Of a DNA stretch of 49,688 bases, positions 26,399 to 37,739 are shown one piece after another. A program made the position numbers and the translations under genes. Position 1 is the stretch's first letter; every line of letters starts with the position of its first letter. The notes below the pieces were generated by a model. That model was not told the DNA's origin, did no database searches, and worked only from the letters and a program-made list of their open reading frames with translations. The stretch comes from Azospirillum sp. (lineage in GTDB: Bacteria; Pseudomonadota; Alphaproteobacteria; Azospirillales; Azospirillaceae): contig WGNK01000035.1 of the NCBI GenBank assembly GCA_016124535.1, positions 1 through 49,688 on the forward strand. Direction: 5' to 3'.

Positions 26399-26797
26399 TC
26401 AAGCGGCCGACCGCCGGCCCAGGCCACTCTTGATGGCCAGTTCAGACCTCTGTTTGGCGTAGCCGGGCGCCACGATCGGATATTCTCCCGGAAGTCCCCA
26501 TTTCGTCCGATATTCGTCCGGCGACATGCCGTGGTCGGTCTTGAGATGCCGCTTCAGCATCTTCAACTTCTGTCCGCATTCCAGGCAGATGATGTAATCC
26601 GGGTGGACCGATTTGCGGATCGGTACCGCGGGCGCCGGGGCCTCTTCCTGAGGCATCGGGTCGCCCAGACGCGAAAACGCCGCGTGCACGGCCGAAATCA
26701 CCGTCGGCAGATCGGGCGCCGAAACGGCATTATTGCCGACATAGGCCGTTACGACCTGCGCCGTGAGTTGCCGCAGCTCTGAAGGTTCCAATGGCAT
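26399..26797 (-). CDS. mucR: MucR/Ros-family zinc-finger transcriptional regulator
   Basis: This 132-residue protein starts at MPLEPSELRQL (26797), preceded by a GGGAG ribosome site. It contains the family zinc finger CLECGQKLKMLKRHLKTDH (Cys-x2-Cys-x9-His-x4-His) and the conserved tail MSPDEYRTKWGLPGEYPIVAPGYA. MucR/Ros proteins are alphaproteobacterial H-NS-like silencers and regulators of exopolysaccharide, motility and cell-cycle genes, and often repress their own gene. It is followed by the PraR-like gene. Confidence 0.93.
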   Translation of the reverse strand: MPLEPSELRQLTAQVVTAYVGNNAVSAPDLPTVISAVHAAFSRLGDPMPQEEAPAPAVPIRKSVHPDYIICLECGQKLKMLKRHLKTDHGMSPDEYRTKWGLPGEYPIVAPGYAKQRSELAIKSGLGRRSAA

Positions 26798-27383
26798 CAA
26801 ACACTCCCGTAATTCAGGGCGTCGCCTGTGGCGTCGCCGCGCGTTCCCGCCGTGAGGCTCCAAACACCGCACACGCCGACCATGGGAAGCCGCTTGGCAA
26901 CCTCGATCGGCGGCGGTACTTCGGCACAAGCGACCTTCGTTCGACCATGACCGGCTGGGTGGTTGGCCGTCACCGGAAAGAAGCTTTCGCCGATCGTATA
27001 GTCATTTGTGGAAAACTCTGCCGACACCTTCCTCGGATTTCATCGATTTTCAGGTCGGAGCGACCCCACTAGCTCAGGTTATCGAGGATATCGGACCGAA
27101 GAGGACTGTCCAGCGAAGATGACGGTTGCAACGGCCGCGGATGCTTTCTGTGATCCGGAATCCACAACCGCGCATCCGGGCTGTGCAATCGCTGCTCTCG
27201 CGGATGCCGCGATCGGAAGCAGGAAAGCCTGGATGACCAAATCTTGACGGTCGGTACCGCGCAACTGCACCTGTGGCGCTTGGGACTCGGACCACTCCGC
27301 GTTCTGCTTGCCGGGCGTCGATGCTGGTTCGGAATGGCTGGATTGGCGTGGCGGATCTGGACGTTATCCTTGAAGTCGTCAGG
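26798..27383. other. Intergenic region between mucR and the hydrolase gene
   Basis: About 590 bp without a supportable gene. It should hold the mucR promoter (minus) and the hydrolase promoter (plus). A 42-residue frame at 27119-27247 has no good ribosome site. No tRNA, riboswitch or strong inverted repeat was seen. Confidence 0.6.
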
Positions 27384-28241
27384 ATGCCACGCGAATTCGC
27401 ACTGACCCTGACCAATGGTCCCCTTTTCATGACACTGGAAATCATCGCCCGCGTCCCGCCAGGGGCCGGCCGCCGGCCGCCGCTGCTGTTTGTCCACGGC
27501 ACCAATTCGGGTGCCTGGCTGTGGGATCGGCATTTCCTGCCCTGGTTCGCCCTGCGGGGCCATGCCGCCTATGCGGTCAGCCTGCGTGGCCATGGCCAGA
27601 GCGATGGTGCCGAGTCCTTGTCCTGGCTCGGCCTGTCCGATTACGTCGCCGATGTCGTGGCGGCGGCGCAATCGATCGACCCGGCGCCGGTGCTGGTCGG
27701 CCATTCGATGGGCGGCTTTCTGGTTCAGCGCTGTCTGGAAACTCTGGACGTTCCGGGGGTGGTGCTGATGGCGTCGCTGCCGCCGGCCGGACTGGCGCCG
27801 GTGGCGTGGCGGATGATGGCGACCGACCCGGTGTTCTACCAGCGGGTGGCGGCGGTCCAGACGATGTGGGGCGCGTCGGCGGATGCCGAGGCGACGGTGC
27901 GGCAGATGTTGTTTGCACCCGATACGCCGGAGTCGGTGGTGGCTGAGGTGATGCCGCGCTGGCAACCCGAGTCGCCGCGCGCGGTCGCCGATCTGATGTG
28001 GGCCTCGTGGTGGCCGATTCTGTTCGCCTTCAAACCCAAGCCGACGCTGCCGGTGCTGGTGCTCGGGGCCGGCTCGGATCGGCTGGTGGCTCCGGAATTC
28101 ATTGCCGAGACCGGACGTTGGTTCGGCACCGAGGCCGAGATGTTTCCCGGCATGGGCCATGCGATGATGCTGGAACCGTCCTGGCTGAAGGTCGCGGAGC
28201 GCATTCTGCGGTGGCTGGAATCCGTTGCCCAGCCTGATTAA
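27384..28241 (+). CDS. Alpha/beta hydrolase
   Basis: About 285 residues from the ATG at 27384 (MPREFALTLTNGPLFMTLEI); a second ATG at 27429 is possible and neither has a clear ribosome site. The oxyanion segment is LFVHGTNSGAWLWD, the nucleophile elbow GHSMGG has Ser108, and the acid and base are in GAGSDRLV and GMGHAMM. This is a soluble esterase, lipase or lactonase type of unknown substrate. A hairpin repeat separates it from ligA. Confidence 0.88.
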   Translation: MPREFALTLTNGPLFMTLEIIARVPPGAGRRPPLLFVHGTNSGAWLWDRHFLPWFALRGHAAYAVSLRGHGQSDGAESLSWLGLSDYVADVVAAAQSIDPAPVLVGHSMGGFLVQRCLETLDVPGVVLMASLPPAGLAPVAWRMMATDPVFYQRVAAVQTMWGASADAEATVRQMLFAPDTPESVVAEVMPRWQPESPRAVADLMWASWWPILFAFKPKPTLPVLVLGAGSDRLVAPEFIAETGRWFGTEAEMFPGMGHAMMLEPSWLKVAERILRWLESVAQPD

Positions 28242-28251
28242 AGTGGTCGGC

Positions 28252-28303
28252 GGTTTCCAGAGGCCCCCGGCCTTTGGCGGGGGTCGGGGGGGCGGTGCCC
28301 CCT
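28252..28303 (+). repeat. Dispersed intergenic hairpin repeat (copy 2)
   Basis: Starts with GGTTTCCAGAGG, followed by a C-run, CCTTTGG and a second GC hairpin. One base differs from CCAAAGG. It lies between the hydrolase and ligA, just before the ligA ribosome site. Confidence 0.85.
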
Positions 28304-28305
28304 GA

Positions 28306-30414
<2,109 letters not shown>

Positions 30415-30695
30415 GGGTTTGGGCCGCCGCTACTCTCGCCGCACCGCGGCCATTCGGCACTGCAACGGGGTTGGGCGAAATTCTTGTTCGCACTCGGCAT
30501 GAGATATGGCTATCTTGCAACATAATCGCTATCCCCAAGCAAAAAACGTCCCGGCGACGAAAAATCTTTTCGGTTGTGACGCCTCTCACAGAGTTTCCGG
30601 GAGGCTCGGCTAAGCTCAGTCCATCGAAGCCGCAGCGGTTGCTCCAAAGCGGGCGATCGAAGGATCAATGACCAAGAATGGACGAGGTGACTCCG

Positions 30696-30929
30696 ATGAA
30701 CACGACCATGTACATCAACGAAAGCCAGACCCTGAGCCGGATCGAACAGCGCCAGATCGACAAGGCCGTCTCCCTTTTGCTGCGCTGCCCACATCGGGTC
30801 CGCCATGCCGTGCTGATCGCCGCCGCCAATGTCGGTCGCAACCAGCACACGCTGGATGCCGCCTTGCTCAAGCTCGACGGTATCACCGCGGAAGCGGTGA
30901 GCGGGTTTGCCGCCGAGCATGCAGCGTGA
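30696..30929 (+). CDS. Small hypothetical protein (77 aa)
   Basis: The start is the ATG at 30696, with GAGGTG upstream; an ATG at 30678 is in frame. The middle is a helix pair (IDKAVSLLLRCPHRVRHAVLIAAANVG) without a signal or known family. It lies between ligA (281 bp upstream) and pbpC (131 bp downstream). The gene is supported by codon use and ribosome site only. Confidence 0.6.
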   Translation: MNTTMYINESQTLSRIEQRQIDKAVSLLLRCPHRVRHAVLIAAANVGRNQHTLDAALLKLDGITAEAVSGFAAEHAA

Positions 30930-30939
30930 CCCTGACATG

Positions 30940-30975
30940 CATCGAACGCGGACCGGGCATCGAACGCGGACCGGG
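30940..30975 (+). repeat. 18-bp tandem duplication
   Basis: CATCGAACGCGGACCGGG occurs twice in a row (30940 and 30958), followed by the first bases of a third. It lies between the small hypothetical gene and pbpC. Possible replication slippage. Confidence 0.9.
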
Positions 30976-31060
30976 CATCGCCGGCAGCACGGCCGGCATG
31001 CCGGGACCCGCGGATTGGCGTACCATGCCGGGAAGACCGCCGCCGAGATGAGCACCGGAC

Positions 31061-33202
31061 ATGGGCCAGCTGTCAACCATCCGTCGCCTGACAGGAGTGA
31101 GCCGCCAGCTGGCGCGGCCGATGGCGGTGGTCCTGGGGGCGGGGTTGGTGCTGGCGGGCGCCGCCTGGGGATTGGATCGCCTGTTTCCCCCCCGGCTCGA
31201 CCGGCTTTCTGATCTTTCCGTCGAAGTCCTCGACCGCGACGGTCAGGCGTTGCGTCGCTTCCTTAACAGCGAAGACAGTTGGCGTCTGCCGGCAACCGCC
31301 GATGACGTGACCCCGCTCTATCTCGACCTGCTGTTGACCTACGAGGATCGGCGCTTTTACCGCCATTGGGGCGTCGACCCGCGGGCGGTCCTGCGCGCGA
31401 TCGGTCAGAATATCGCCGGCGGCCGGATCGTCTCCGGCGCCTCGACCCTGACCATGCAGGTCGCCCGACTGCTCGAGCCGCGGCCGCGCTCGCTCGGCGG
31501 CAAGCTGATCGAGATGCTGCGGGCGCTCCAGCTCGAAGCCCATTTCGACAAGCGCGCGATCTTGTCGATGTACCTGACGCTGGCGCCATTTGGCGGCAAT
31601 CTCGAAGGAGTCCGGGCGGCTTCCCTGGTGCTGTTCGGCAAGACGCCGCGGGCCTTGACCCCGGCCGAGGCGGCGCTGCTGGTCGCCTTGCCCCAGGCGC
31701 CGACCCGGCTGCGCCCCGAACGGGCACCGGCGCGCGCCCTGGCCGCACGCACCAAGGTCCTGGAACGAGCCGCCGCCGCCGGCGTGATCGAGCGCCGCAC
31801 CGTCGCCGAGGCCGCCGCCGAGGCGATTCCGACCGCGCGCCGGGCGATGCCGGCCAAGGCGGTCCATCTGGCCGATTATTTGCGCGGCCGCGCCACCGGC
31901 GGATCGGTGATCCGCAGCACCATTGACGGTCCGCTGCAGCAGGCGGTCGAGGCGCTGGCCCGGCGCGAGGCAGAAGCGTTATCGGCACATGCCGGCCTGG
32001 CGGTGCTGGTGGTGGACAACCGCAGCCGTTCGGTGCTGGCCTGGGTCGGCGGTCCCGATTATCTCGATGATCTGCGCAACGGTCCGATCGACATGGTTCG
32101 GGCGGTGCGCTCGCCGGGTTCGGCGCTGAAGCCGTTCATCTACGGGCTGGGCTTCGACGACCGGGTGATTCATCCCTCGACCCTGGTATCGGACGTTTCG
32201 GTGCGCTTCGGCGGCTATGCTCCGGCCAATTTCGATCGCGATTTCCACGGCGAATTGACGGTGCGCGAAGCGCTGCAGCGCTCGCTCAACGTACCGGCGG
32301 TGATCGTGCTCGACCGGGTCGGGCCGGTACGCTTCGCCGAGGCGCTGAAGCGCGCCGGCGCCCGCCTGGTATTTCCGCCCGGCCTGACCCAGCCCGGCCT
32401 GCCGCTGGCGTTGGGCGGCGTCTCGATCAGCCTCGCCGACCTGACCATGCTCTATGTCGGGCTGGCCCGCGGCGGGTTGATCGCCCCCCTGGTCACCGAG
32501 CCGGAAACCATCCCGACTTTGCCGGTTCGCTTGATGTCCGAGCACGCCGCCGGCGAGGTCTTGCATATTCTCCAGGGGACCGCGCCACCGCCCGGCGTGA
32601 TCCAGATCGGCCGGCTGCGCCAGGGGCCGGCGATCGCGATCAAGACCGGCACCAGCTATGGCTTCCGCGACGCCTGGTGCTTCGGGGTGACCCCGCGCTA
32701 CACCGTCGGCGTCTGGGTCGGGCGGCCCGATGGGACGCCCAATCCTGACCATTACGGCCGCGACACCGCGGGGCCGGTGGTCTACCGCGTCTTCGACCTG
32801 TTGCCCGGCGAGCCGGTCAATTCCTGGATCAAGGAACGGCCGGCGGCCGCGGCGGCACCGTCGCTGCTGCGCCGGCTCGAGCCCGGCGATCCGGCCAATC
32901 GGCCGATTGCCCTGGCGGACCCGGACCGGCTGCGCCTGGTGTTCCCGACTCCGGGGGTGGTGCTGGAACTCGATGGCGCCCCCGGCCATGGCGTCCCGCT
33001 GGCATTTCAAGCCAGCGGCGGCCGGCGGCCGCTGACCTGGATGGTCAATGGGCGGCCGATCGCGAGTTCGGCGATCCGGCGCGAAGTGCCGTGGCGGCCG
33101 GACGGCATCGGCTTCACCAGGGTCACCGTGGTCGATGCCGAGGGGCGGACCGCCTCGGCCGAGTTCGAGTTGCGCGGTGTCCCCGGGCCGGCCGGCCGCT
33201 GA
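31061..33202 (+). CDS. pbpC: Penicillin-binding protein 1C
   Basis: This 713-residue bifunctional inner-membrane protein has a membrane anchor (about 20-40), a glycosyltransferase GT51 domain with Glu95 (TYEDRRFYRHWGVD) and a transpeptidase domain with Ser354-x-x-Lys357 (SPGSALKPF), SLN and KTGTS. It ends in a PBP1C C-terminal immunoglobulin-like domain (about 630-710). Many species pair pbpC with an alpha-2-macroglobulin gene; none is adjacent here. Confidence 0.94.
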   Translation: MGQLSTIRRLTGVSRQLARPMAVVLGAGLVLAGAAWGLDRLFPPRLDRLSDLSVEVLDRDGQALRRFLNSEDSWRLPATADDVTPLYLDLLLTYEDRRFYRHWGVDPRAVLRAIGQNIAGGRIVSGASTLTMQVARLLEPRPRSLGGKLIEMLRALQLEAHFDKRAILSMYLTLAPFGGNLEGVRAASLVLFGKTPRALTPAEAALLVALPQAPTRLRPERAPARALAARTKVLERAAAAGVIERRTVAEAAAEAIPTARRAMPAKAVHLADYLRGRATGGSVIRSTIDGPLQQAVEALARREAEALSAHAGLAVLVVDNRSRSVLAWVGGPDYLDDLRNGPIDMVRAVRSPGSALKPFIYGLGFDDRVIHPSTLVSDVSVRFGGYAPANFDRDFHGELTVREALQRSLNVPAVIVLDRVGPVRFAEALKRAGARLVFPPGLTQPGLPLALGGVSISLADLTMLYVGLARGGLIAPLVTEPETIPTLPVRLMSEHAAGEVLHILQGTAPPPGVIQIGRLRQGPAIAIKTGTSYGFRDAWCFGVTPRYTVGVWVGRPDGTPNPDHYGRDTAGPVVYRVFDLLPGEPVNSWIKERPAAAAAPSLLRRLEPGDPANRPIALADPDRLRLVFPTPGVVLELDGAPGHGVPLAFQASGGRRPLTWMVNGRPIASSAIRREVPWRPDGIGFTRVTVVDAEGRTASAEFELRGVPGPAGR

Positions 33203-33207
33203 CCGGC

Positions 33208-34527
33208 TCAACCATAGAGCAGACCGGGCAGCCACAGTCCGATGCCGGGAAAAATGTACAACAGCGCCATCGCCAGGAATACCAGGCCAACGAAGGGCAG
33301 GCAGCCGCCGAAAATCTGGTCGAGCGTGACCCCCGGCGGCGCCACGCCCTTGAGGTAGTAGGCGGCCATCGCCATCGGCGGGGTGTTGAACGAGGTCTGG
33401 ATGTTGAGCGCGACCAACAGGCCGAAGAACAGCGGGTCGATGCCGTAGACCTTGAGCAGGGGCAGGAAGATCGGAACGAAAATGATGATGATCTCGGTCC
33501 ATTCCAGCGGCCATCCGAGCAGGAAGATGATCACCTGGCTCAAGAGCAGAAACTGGATCGGGCTCATGTCGAGGCCGACGACGAAATTCTCGATCACGGT
33601 GTGGCCGCCCAGATAGGAGAACACCGACGAGAACGACCACGAGCCGACGAACAGCCAGCACACCATGGCGGACGCCCGTGCGGTCAGGAACACCGATTCC
33701 TGGAGCCGCCGGAAGGTCAGCTGGCGATAGCTGGCGGCGAGCAGCAACGCACCCAAGGCGCCGATGGCCGCCGCCTCCGAGGGCGTCGCCAAGCCGAACA
33801 GGATCGCCCCGAGGACCGACAGGATCAGGGCCGCAAGCGGGAAAAAGGAGGTCAACAGGGCCTTGAACACGACCAGGAACGGCACGTCGGTCAATTCTTT
33901 GGGCAATTTGGGCGCCAGCGCGGGGTTCAGCATCACCCGGATCACGACGTAGGCGATATAGAGCGAGGCCAGCAGGAAGCCCGGCAGGAAGGCTCCGGCA
34001 TAGAGCTTGACCACCGAGACGCCGGCGGTGGCGCCGTAGAGAATCAACATGATGCTGGGTGGGATCAGGATGCCGAGGCAGCCCCCGGCGCAGATCACCC
34101 CCGACGACAGCCGGGTGTCGTATCCGGCGCGCAGCATCGCGGGAAAGGCGAGCAACCCCATCAGAGTCACCACGGCGCCGACGATGCCGGTCGCGGTGGC
34201 GAACAGGGCGCAGGTGATCAGGGTCGCCACCGCCAGCGCACCGGGCACGTTCTTGGCCGCCAGCTGCAGGCTGTGGAACAGCTTGTCGAGGATGCCGGCG
34301 CGCTCGACCATATAGCCCATGAAGAGGAATAGCGGCACCGAGATCAAAACGTCGTTGGACATCACGCCGAAGGCGCGCTGGACCAAGAGCGGAAAGATAA
34401 AATCGCCCATGGCATAATAACCAAAGCCTACCGCCATGGCGACCAGGGTAAATGCGATCGGAAATCCGAGCAAAATCGTAAAAATGAACAAGACCATCAT
34501 CAGGACGCCGACTTGCGGATCGGTCAT
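33208..34527 (-). CDS. dctM: TRAP transporter large permease DctM
   Basis: This 439-residue membrane protein has 12 or more helices with the DctM motifs SNDVLISVPLFLFMGYMVERAG and SSGVICAGGCLGILIPPSIMLILYG. It forms the ion-coupled translocation channel. Its start overlaps the dctQ stop by 4 nt. Confidence 0.94.
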   Translation of the reverse strand: MTDPQVGVLMMVLFIFTILLGFPIAFTLVAMAVGFGYYAMGDFIFPLLVQRAFGVMSNDVLISVPLFLFMGYMVERAGILDKLFHSLQLAAKNVPGALAVATLITCALFATATGIVGAVVTLMGLLAFPAMLRAGYDTRLSSGVICAGGCLGILIPPSIMLILYGATAGVSVVKLYAGAFLPGFLLASLYIAYVVIRVMLNPALAPKLPKELTDVPFLVVFKALLTSFFPLAALILSVLGAILFGLATPSEAAAIGALGALLLAASYRQLTFRRLQESVFLTARASAMVCWLFVGSWSFSSVFSYLGGHTVIENFVVGLDMSPIQFLLLSQVIIFLLGWPLEWTEIIIIFVPIFLPLLKVYGIDPLFFGLLVALNIQTSFNTPPMAMAAYYLKGVAPPGVTLDQIFGGCLPFVGLVFLAMALLYIFPGIGLWLPGLLYG

Positions 34528-35114
34528 GACGGCTGTCCTCCGTGCTCGCGGCGTTCGCGTTCCTGCTCCAGAATGATCTTATCCAGCTCCTCGATGTCGA
34601 GAAGCCGTTGTGGCCAGCTGCCGTCGCGCAGGCAGATCAGGCACCGCGCGACTTCAGCCAGGCCTTGCAGTACCAGAAAGAAGCCAGCGAGCGGAATCAG
34701 CATCTTGAACGGGTAGATGATCGGGCCGTTCGGGCTGGCCGAGCTATGCTCGTTGACCAGCCAGGACATCTTGGCGAAGCCCCAACCGGAATAGACCAGC
34801 GCCAGCATGCCCGGAAAGAAGAACAGCAAATAGAGTGCCAGATCGATGCCCGCCTGGTGGCGCGGCGTCAGGTGGCGGTAGATTACGTCGCCGCGGACAT
34901 GGCCGTTGCGCGACAAGGCATAGGCCCCCGCCATCATGAACAGGGTGCCGTAGAGGATGTAGCTCACATCATAGGCCCAGTCGGTCGGCTGACCCATAAC
35001 GTAGCGCGAGAATACCTCGTAGCTGACCGCAAAGGTCAGAACCAGGACCGACCAGGCGAACAGCTTGCCGACGAAGGCGCTGATCCGGTCGATTGCCAGA
35101 AGGATTGATTGCAT
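34524..35114 (-). CDS. dctQ: TRAP transporter small permease DctQ
   Basis: This 196-residue protein starts at MQSILLAIDRI (35114). Four helices are visible, with YEVFSRYVMGQPTDWAYDVS near the first loop, typical of DctQ in dicarboxylate or mannitol-type TRAP systems. A charged C-terminal tail (about 170-196) ends in ERERREHGG. It overlaps dctM by 4 nt. Confidence 0.9.
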   Translation of the reverse strand: MQSILLAIDRISAFVGKLFAWSVLVLTFAVSYEVFSRYVMGQPTDWAYDVSYILYGTLFMMAGAYALSRNGHVRGDVIYRHLTPRHQAGIDLALYLLFFFPGMLALVYSGWGFAKMSWLVNEHSSASPNGPIIYPFKMLIPLAGFFLVLQGLAEVARCLICLRDGSWPQRLLDIEELDKIILEQERERREHGGQPS

Positions 35115-35142
35115 CGCGGCTCCGGCTACCGGCGCAGGCCGC

Positions 35143-35180
35143 CTCACCCAACCCTCCCCCCGGTGGGGGAGAGGGGCTCG
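35143..35180. repeat. Palindromic intergenic element between dctP and dctQ
   Basis: Arms CTCCCCC (35154-35160) and GGGGGAG (35165-35171) with a CGGT loop, preceded by CTCACCCAAC. This type of short element recurs in many proteobacterial genomes. It may stabilise the dctP message. Confidence 0.75.
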
Positions 35181-35229
35181 GTCCGGCAGGGCGCCAGGAT
35201 GGATTCAGGGTGGACCTGCGAAGCGGCGG

Positions 35230-36381
35230 TCACGCCGTCTTGAAGAAGTGGTTATAGGCCGCCTCGCTGCTCGGCGTGTTGAGCAACTGGAAACCGACCA
35301 CGCGCTTGGCCCAGGTCTTCTGCGACGCGATGACCTTGGCAAAAAATGGCTCGGCCGACTGCGCCGCGATTACTTTGTCCCAGGCCGCGAGTTGGGCGTC
35401 GAGCACCGATTGCGGCGTGGTGAATACCTTGACGTTCTGCTTGGCCTGCATCTCCGCCAAATCGGTGGAGTAACGGTCCATCGCCTTCCACGACATGTCG
35501 GACGACGCCGCTTCCGCGGCGTATTTCAATACCAGCTGCAACTCAGCCGGCAGAGCGTTGAATTTGGTCTTGTTGAAGATGACCTCGAAGCATTCCATCG
35601 CCTGATGGTAGCTGCGCAGCATGTAGACCTTGCTCACATCGGGGAAGCCGAGCGCCCGATCCGACGATGGATTGTTGAACTCTGCCGCATCAAGCACGCC
35701 CCGGTCCATCGCCGGCACGATATCGCCACCACCCATGATCGTGACAGCGGCCCCGACCTCTTTCATCAGATCTGCCGCCAGACCGACCGTGCGGTATTTC
35801 AGGTTCTTGAGGTCTTCCGGTCCCTTGACCTCCTTCTTGAACCAGCCGAGCGGCTGGTTGGGCATCGGGCCGCACAGGAAGCCGACCAGGTTGAGCTTCA
35901 GAATCTCGCCGACCAGTTCGTCGTAGAGCTGCTGGCCGCCGCCATAGCGAATCCAGCCGAGCATGGTGTTGGCTTCCCAGCCGAATGATGGCGGCGTGCC
36001 GAACAGCGAATAGGCCTTGTGCTTGCCGTACCAATAGGCGCAGACGCCGTGTCCGCCATCGAGCGCGCCGGCCTGGACCGCGTCCTGCATCTGCAGCGCC
36101 CCGACCACCGCGCCGGCCGGCAGCACTTCGAGTTTGAGCCGTCCGCCGGCCAAGTCATTGGCTTTCTTGGCATAGTCCTGGGCATATTCGTGGAAGATAT
36201 CCTTGGCCGGCCAGGTGCTCTGAAACCGGAAGGTGGCAGTCTCGGCGCGCGACACGTTGGGCATTGCAACCGTGGCCACCGCGGCCGCGCCGGCGAGGCC
36301 GGCACCGGTGAGGAATTTGCGGCGGCTGGTCCGGTCCGGCGCGCTTTTCGCTCGCTTGAGTTCGAGTTTGAATTTGGCCAT
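35230..36381 (-). CDS. dctP: TRAP transporter solute-binding protein DctP
   Basis: This 383-residue protein carries a twin-arginine signal (TSRRKFLTGAG, about 18-28) followed by a hydrophobic stretch ending in VSRAE, so it is probably exported folded by Tat. The mature part has the DctP pattern: FRFQSTWPAKDIFHEYAQDYA, and near the middle VGFLCGPMPNQPLGWFKKEV. An AAGGAGGGAG ribosome site precedes the start. Substrate is not certain; relatives bind keto acids or other carboxylates. It is the first gene of dctPQM. Confidence 0.92.
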   Translation of the reverse strand: MAKFKLELKRAKSAPDRTSRRKFLTGAGLAGAAAVATVAMPNVSRAETATFRFQSTWPAKDIFHEYAQDYAKKANDLAGGRLKLEVLPAGAVVGALQMQDAVQAGALDGGHGVCAYWYGKHKAYSLFGTPPSFGWEANTMLGWIRYGGGQQLYDELVGEILKLNLVGFLCGPMPNQPLGWFKKEVKGPEDLKNLKYRTVGLAADLMKEVGAAVTIMGGGDIVPAMDRGVLDAAEFNNPSSDRALGFPDVSKVYMLRSYHQAMECFEVIFNKTKFNALPAELQLVLKYAAEAASSDMSWKAMDRYSTDLAEMQAKQNVKVFTTPQSVLDAQLAAWDKVIAAQSAEPFFAKVIASQKTWAKRVVGFQLLNTPSSEAAYNHFFKTA

Positions 36382-36916
36382 CTGGTCGCTCCCTCCTTGA
36401 ATGTGGCGGATTTGGGCATTTTGCCGGTTCCGCCACGTTGTTTCGGCCCCCGGCCGATCGGCGCAAGGGGCCGCGAATTCACGCGCTGTCCATCCCCAAT
36501 CCCCATCCAGGGTCAGACCGCGATAGGCAGGGTCGAACGGCCTGCTGAGCCTGCAGGCACCGTCGGCCGGCCGCGGCCGGTGATCGCTTTATGGTGGGAC
36601 AAACGGGCGGCTGACCTCCGTCACTGTGTGGCAGAGGCAAGAAAACACGTATAACGTGTTTATAGTGCCTGACATCAATTTCGTCGTCAAGCTTGAAAAA
36701 TCTGCAGGGCCGCCTCGCGAAATCAGCGCGTCACCGCGGCATGGAATTCTTGGCCTTTCATAGAAATGAGTTTTTGGGAGCTTATCGGCAGCCGGACGAA
36801 AATGGACAGCAATCTTGCCCTAGCTGAACGAGACTGTGCGTGCCGCATCTCTATTGCGATGCAGCATGAATCGGGGATTGAATATAGTTGCTATTCTGCG
36901 CGTATCGCGCGTGGGT
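36382..36916. other. Intergenic region between dctP and gph
   Basis: About 535 bp. It contains the palindrome at 36643 with overlapping promoter elements and a long leader before dctP. No supportable gene was found. Confidence 0.6.
36643..36661 (-). promoter_or_regulatory. Candidate operator and -10 region of the dctPQM promoter
   Basis: AAACACGT and ACGTGTTT are perfect 8-bp arms around ATA. On the minus strand a TTATAC -10 (36649-36654) sits in its centre, with TTGATG (36673-36678) 18 nt upstream. This fits a repressor site for the transporter operon; the regulator is not in the window. Confidence 0.6.
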
Positions 36917-37660
36917 TCAGCGGGCCGTCCGCGGCCCCTTGGCCAATGCCGCCAGGGCTGCGGGCAGCGCCGCCATGGTGTCGATCACCAGATCGGCACC
37001 GAGTTCGCCGACCGGCATCCGCGGATAGCCGAAGCTGACCGCGACCACCGGGACGCCGGCCGACCGTGCCGCCTTCACGTCGTTGCCGTTGTCGCCGACC
37101 ATCACCGCTGAACCGGGCTCTGCGCCGAGGCGATCGATCACCCAGCGCAGATGGCGCCCGTCGGGTTTCTTGACCGGTAGGGTGTCGCCGCCGGCGACGG
37201 CTGCGAAGACCCGTTCGAGGCCGATCTGGCCGAGGACCGATAAGGTGATCGCCTCAGTCTTGTTGGTACAGAGGCCTAGCTGAAGCCCCGCCTCCGAGAG
37301 GATCGCCAGGGTGTCGGCGACGCCTGGATAAAGGCAGGACGGGCTGGCCGGCAGGCTGCCGTAATGGCCGAGGAAGCAAGCGAGTGCCTCGGCCATCGCC
37401 GGCAGCGGCCGCCGGCCGCCGGTTGCCTCGAACACGCTGTCGAGCAGGGCGGCCGCGCCGTCGCCGACCATACTCCGGATCGCGGCGAGTCCGATCGGCG
37501 GTCGGTGGTGATCGGCCAGCATGCGATTGATCGCAATCGTGATGTCCGGCGCGCTGTCGATCAGCGTCCCGTCGAGATCGAACACCACGGCGCGGAACGG
37601 CAGCGCGGACAGGCTGGTCGCTGCCACGGCAGCGACGGTGCAAAGATCGGCTTGGGGCAT
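36917..37660 (-). CDS. gph: Phosphoglycolate phosphatase-like HAD hydrolase
   Basis: This 247-residue protein starts at MPQADLCTVAAVAATSL (37660). The nucleophile motif is VVFDLDGTLIDSAPDI, motif II LCTNK, motif III KKPDGRH, and motif IV GDNGNDVKAAR. The cap is of the helical Gph type. The likely role is 2-phosphoglycolate dephosphorylation, but related HAD enzymes differ. It is divergent from glmU, 79 nt away. Confidence 0.88.
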   Translation of the reverse strand: MPQADLCTVAAVAATSLSALPFRAVVFDLDGTLIDSAPDITIAINRMLADHHRPPIGLAAIRSMVGDGAAALLDSVFEATGGRRPLPAMAEALACFLGHYGSLPASPSCLYPGVADTLAILSEAGLQLGLCTNKTEAITLSVLGQIGLERVFAAVAGGDTLPVKKPDGRHLRWVIDRLGAEPGSAVMVGDNGNDVKAARSAGVPVVAVSFGYPRMPVGELGADLVIDTMAALPAALAALAKGPRTAR

Positions 37661-37739
37661 GATCGAGAATGGGGATATAACGGGCCGCCGACCAGGATAC
37701 ACCCGTCGTGGTATCTTACCAGCTCTGGATGACCCTCCG

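Noticed and set aside
27119..27247. 42-residue frame in the mucR-hydrolase gap
   Set aside because: No ribosome site, no family resemblance, and codon use unlike the neighbours.
36766..37038. 90-residue plus-strand frame before and into gph
   Set aside because: Second half is antisense to gph and the first half has no ribosome site or coding bias.
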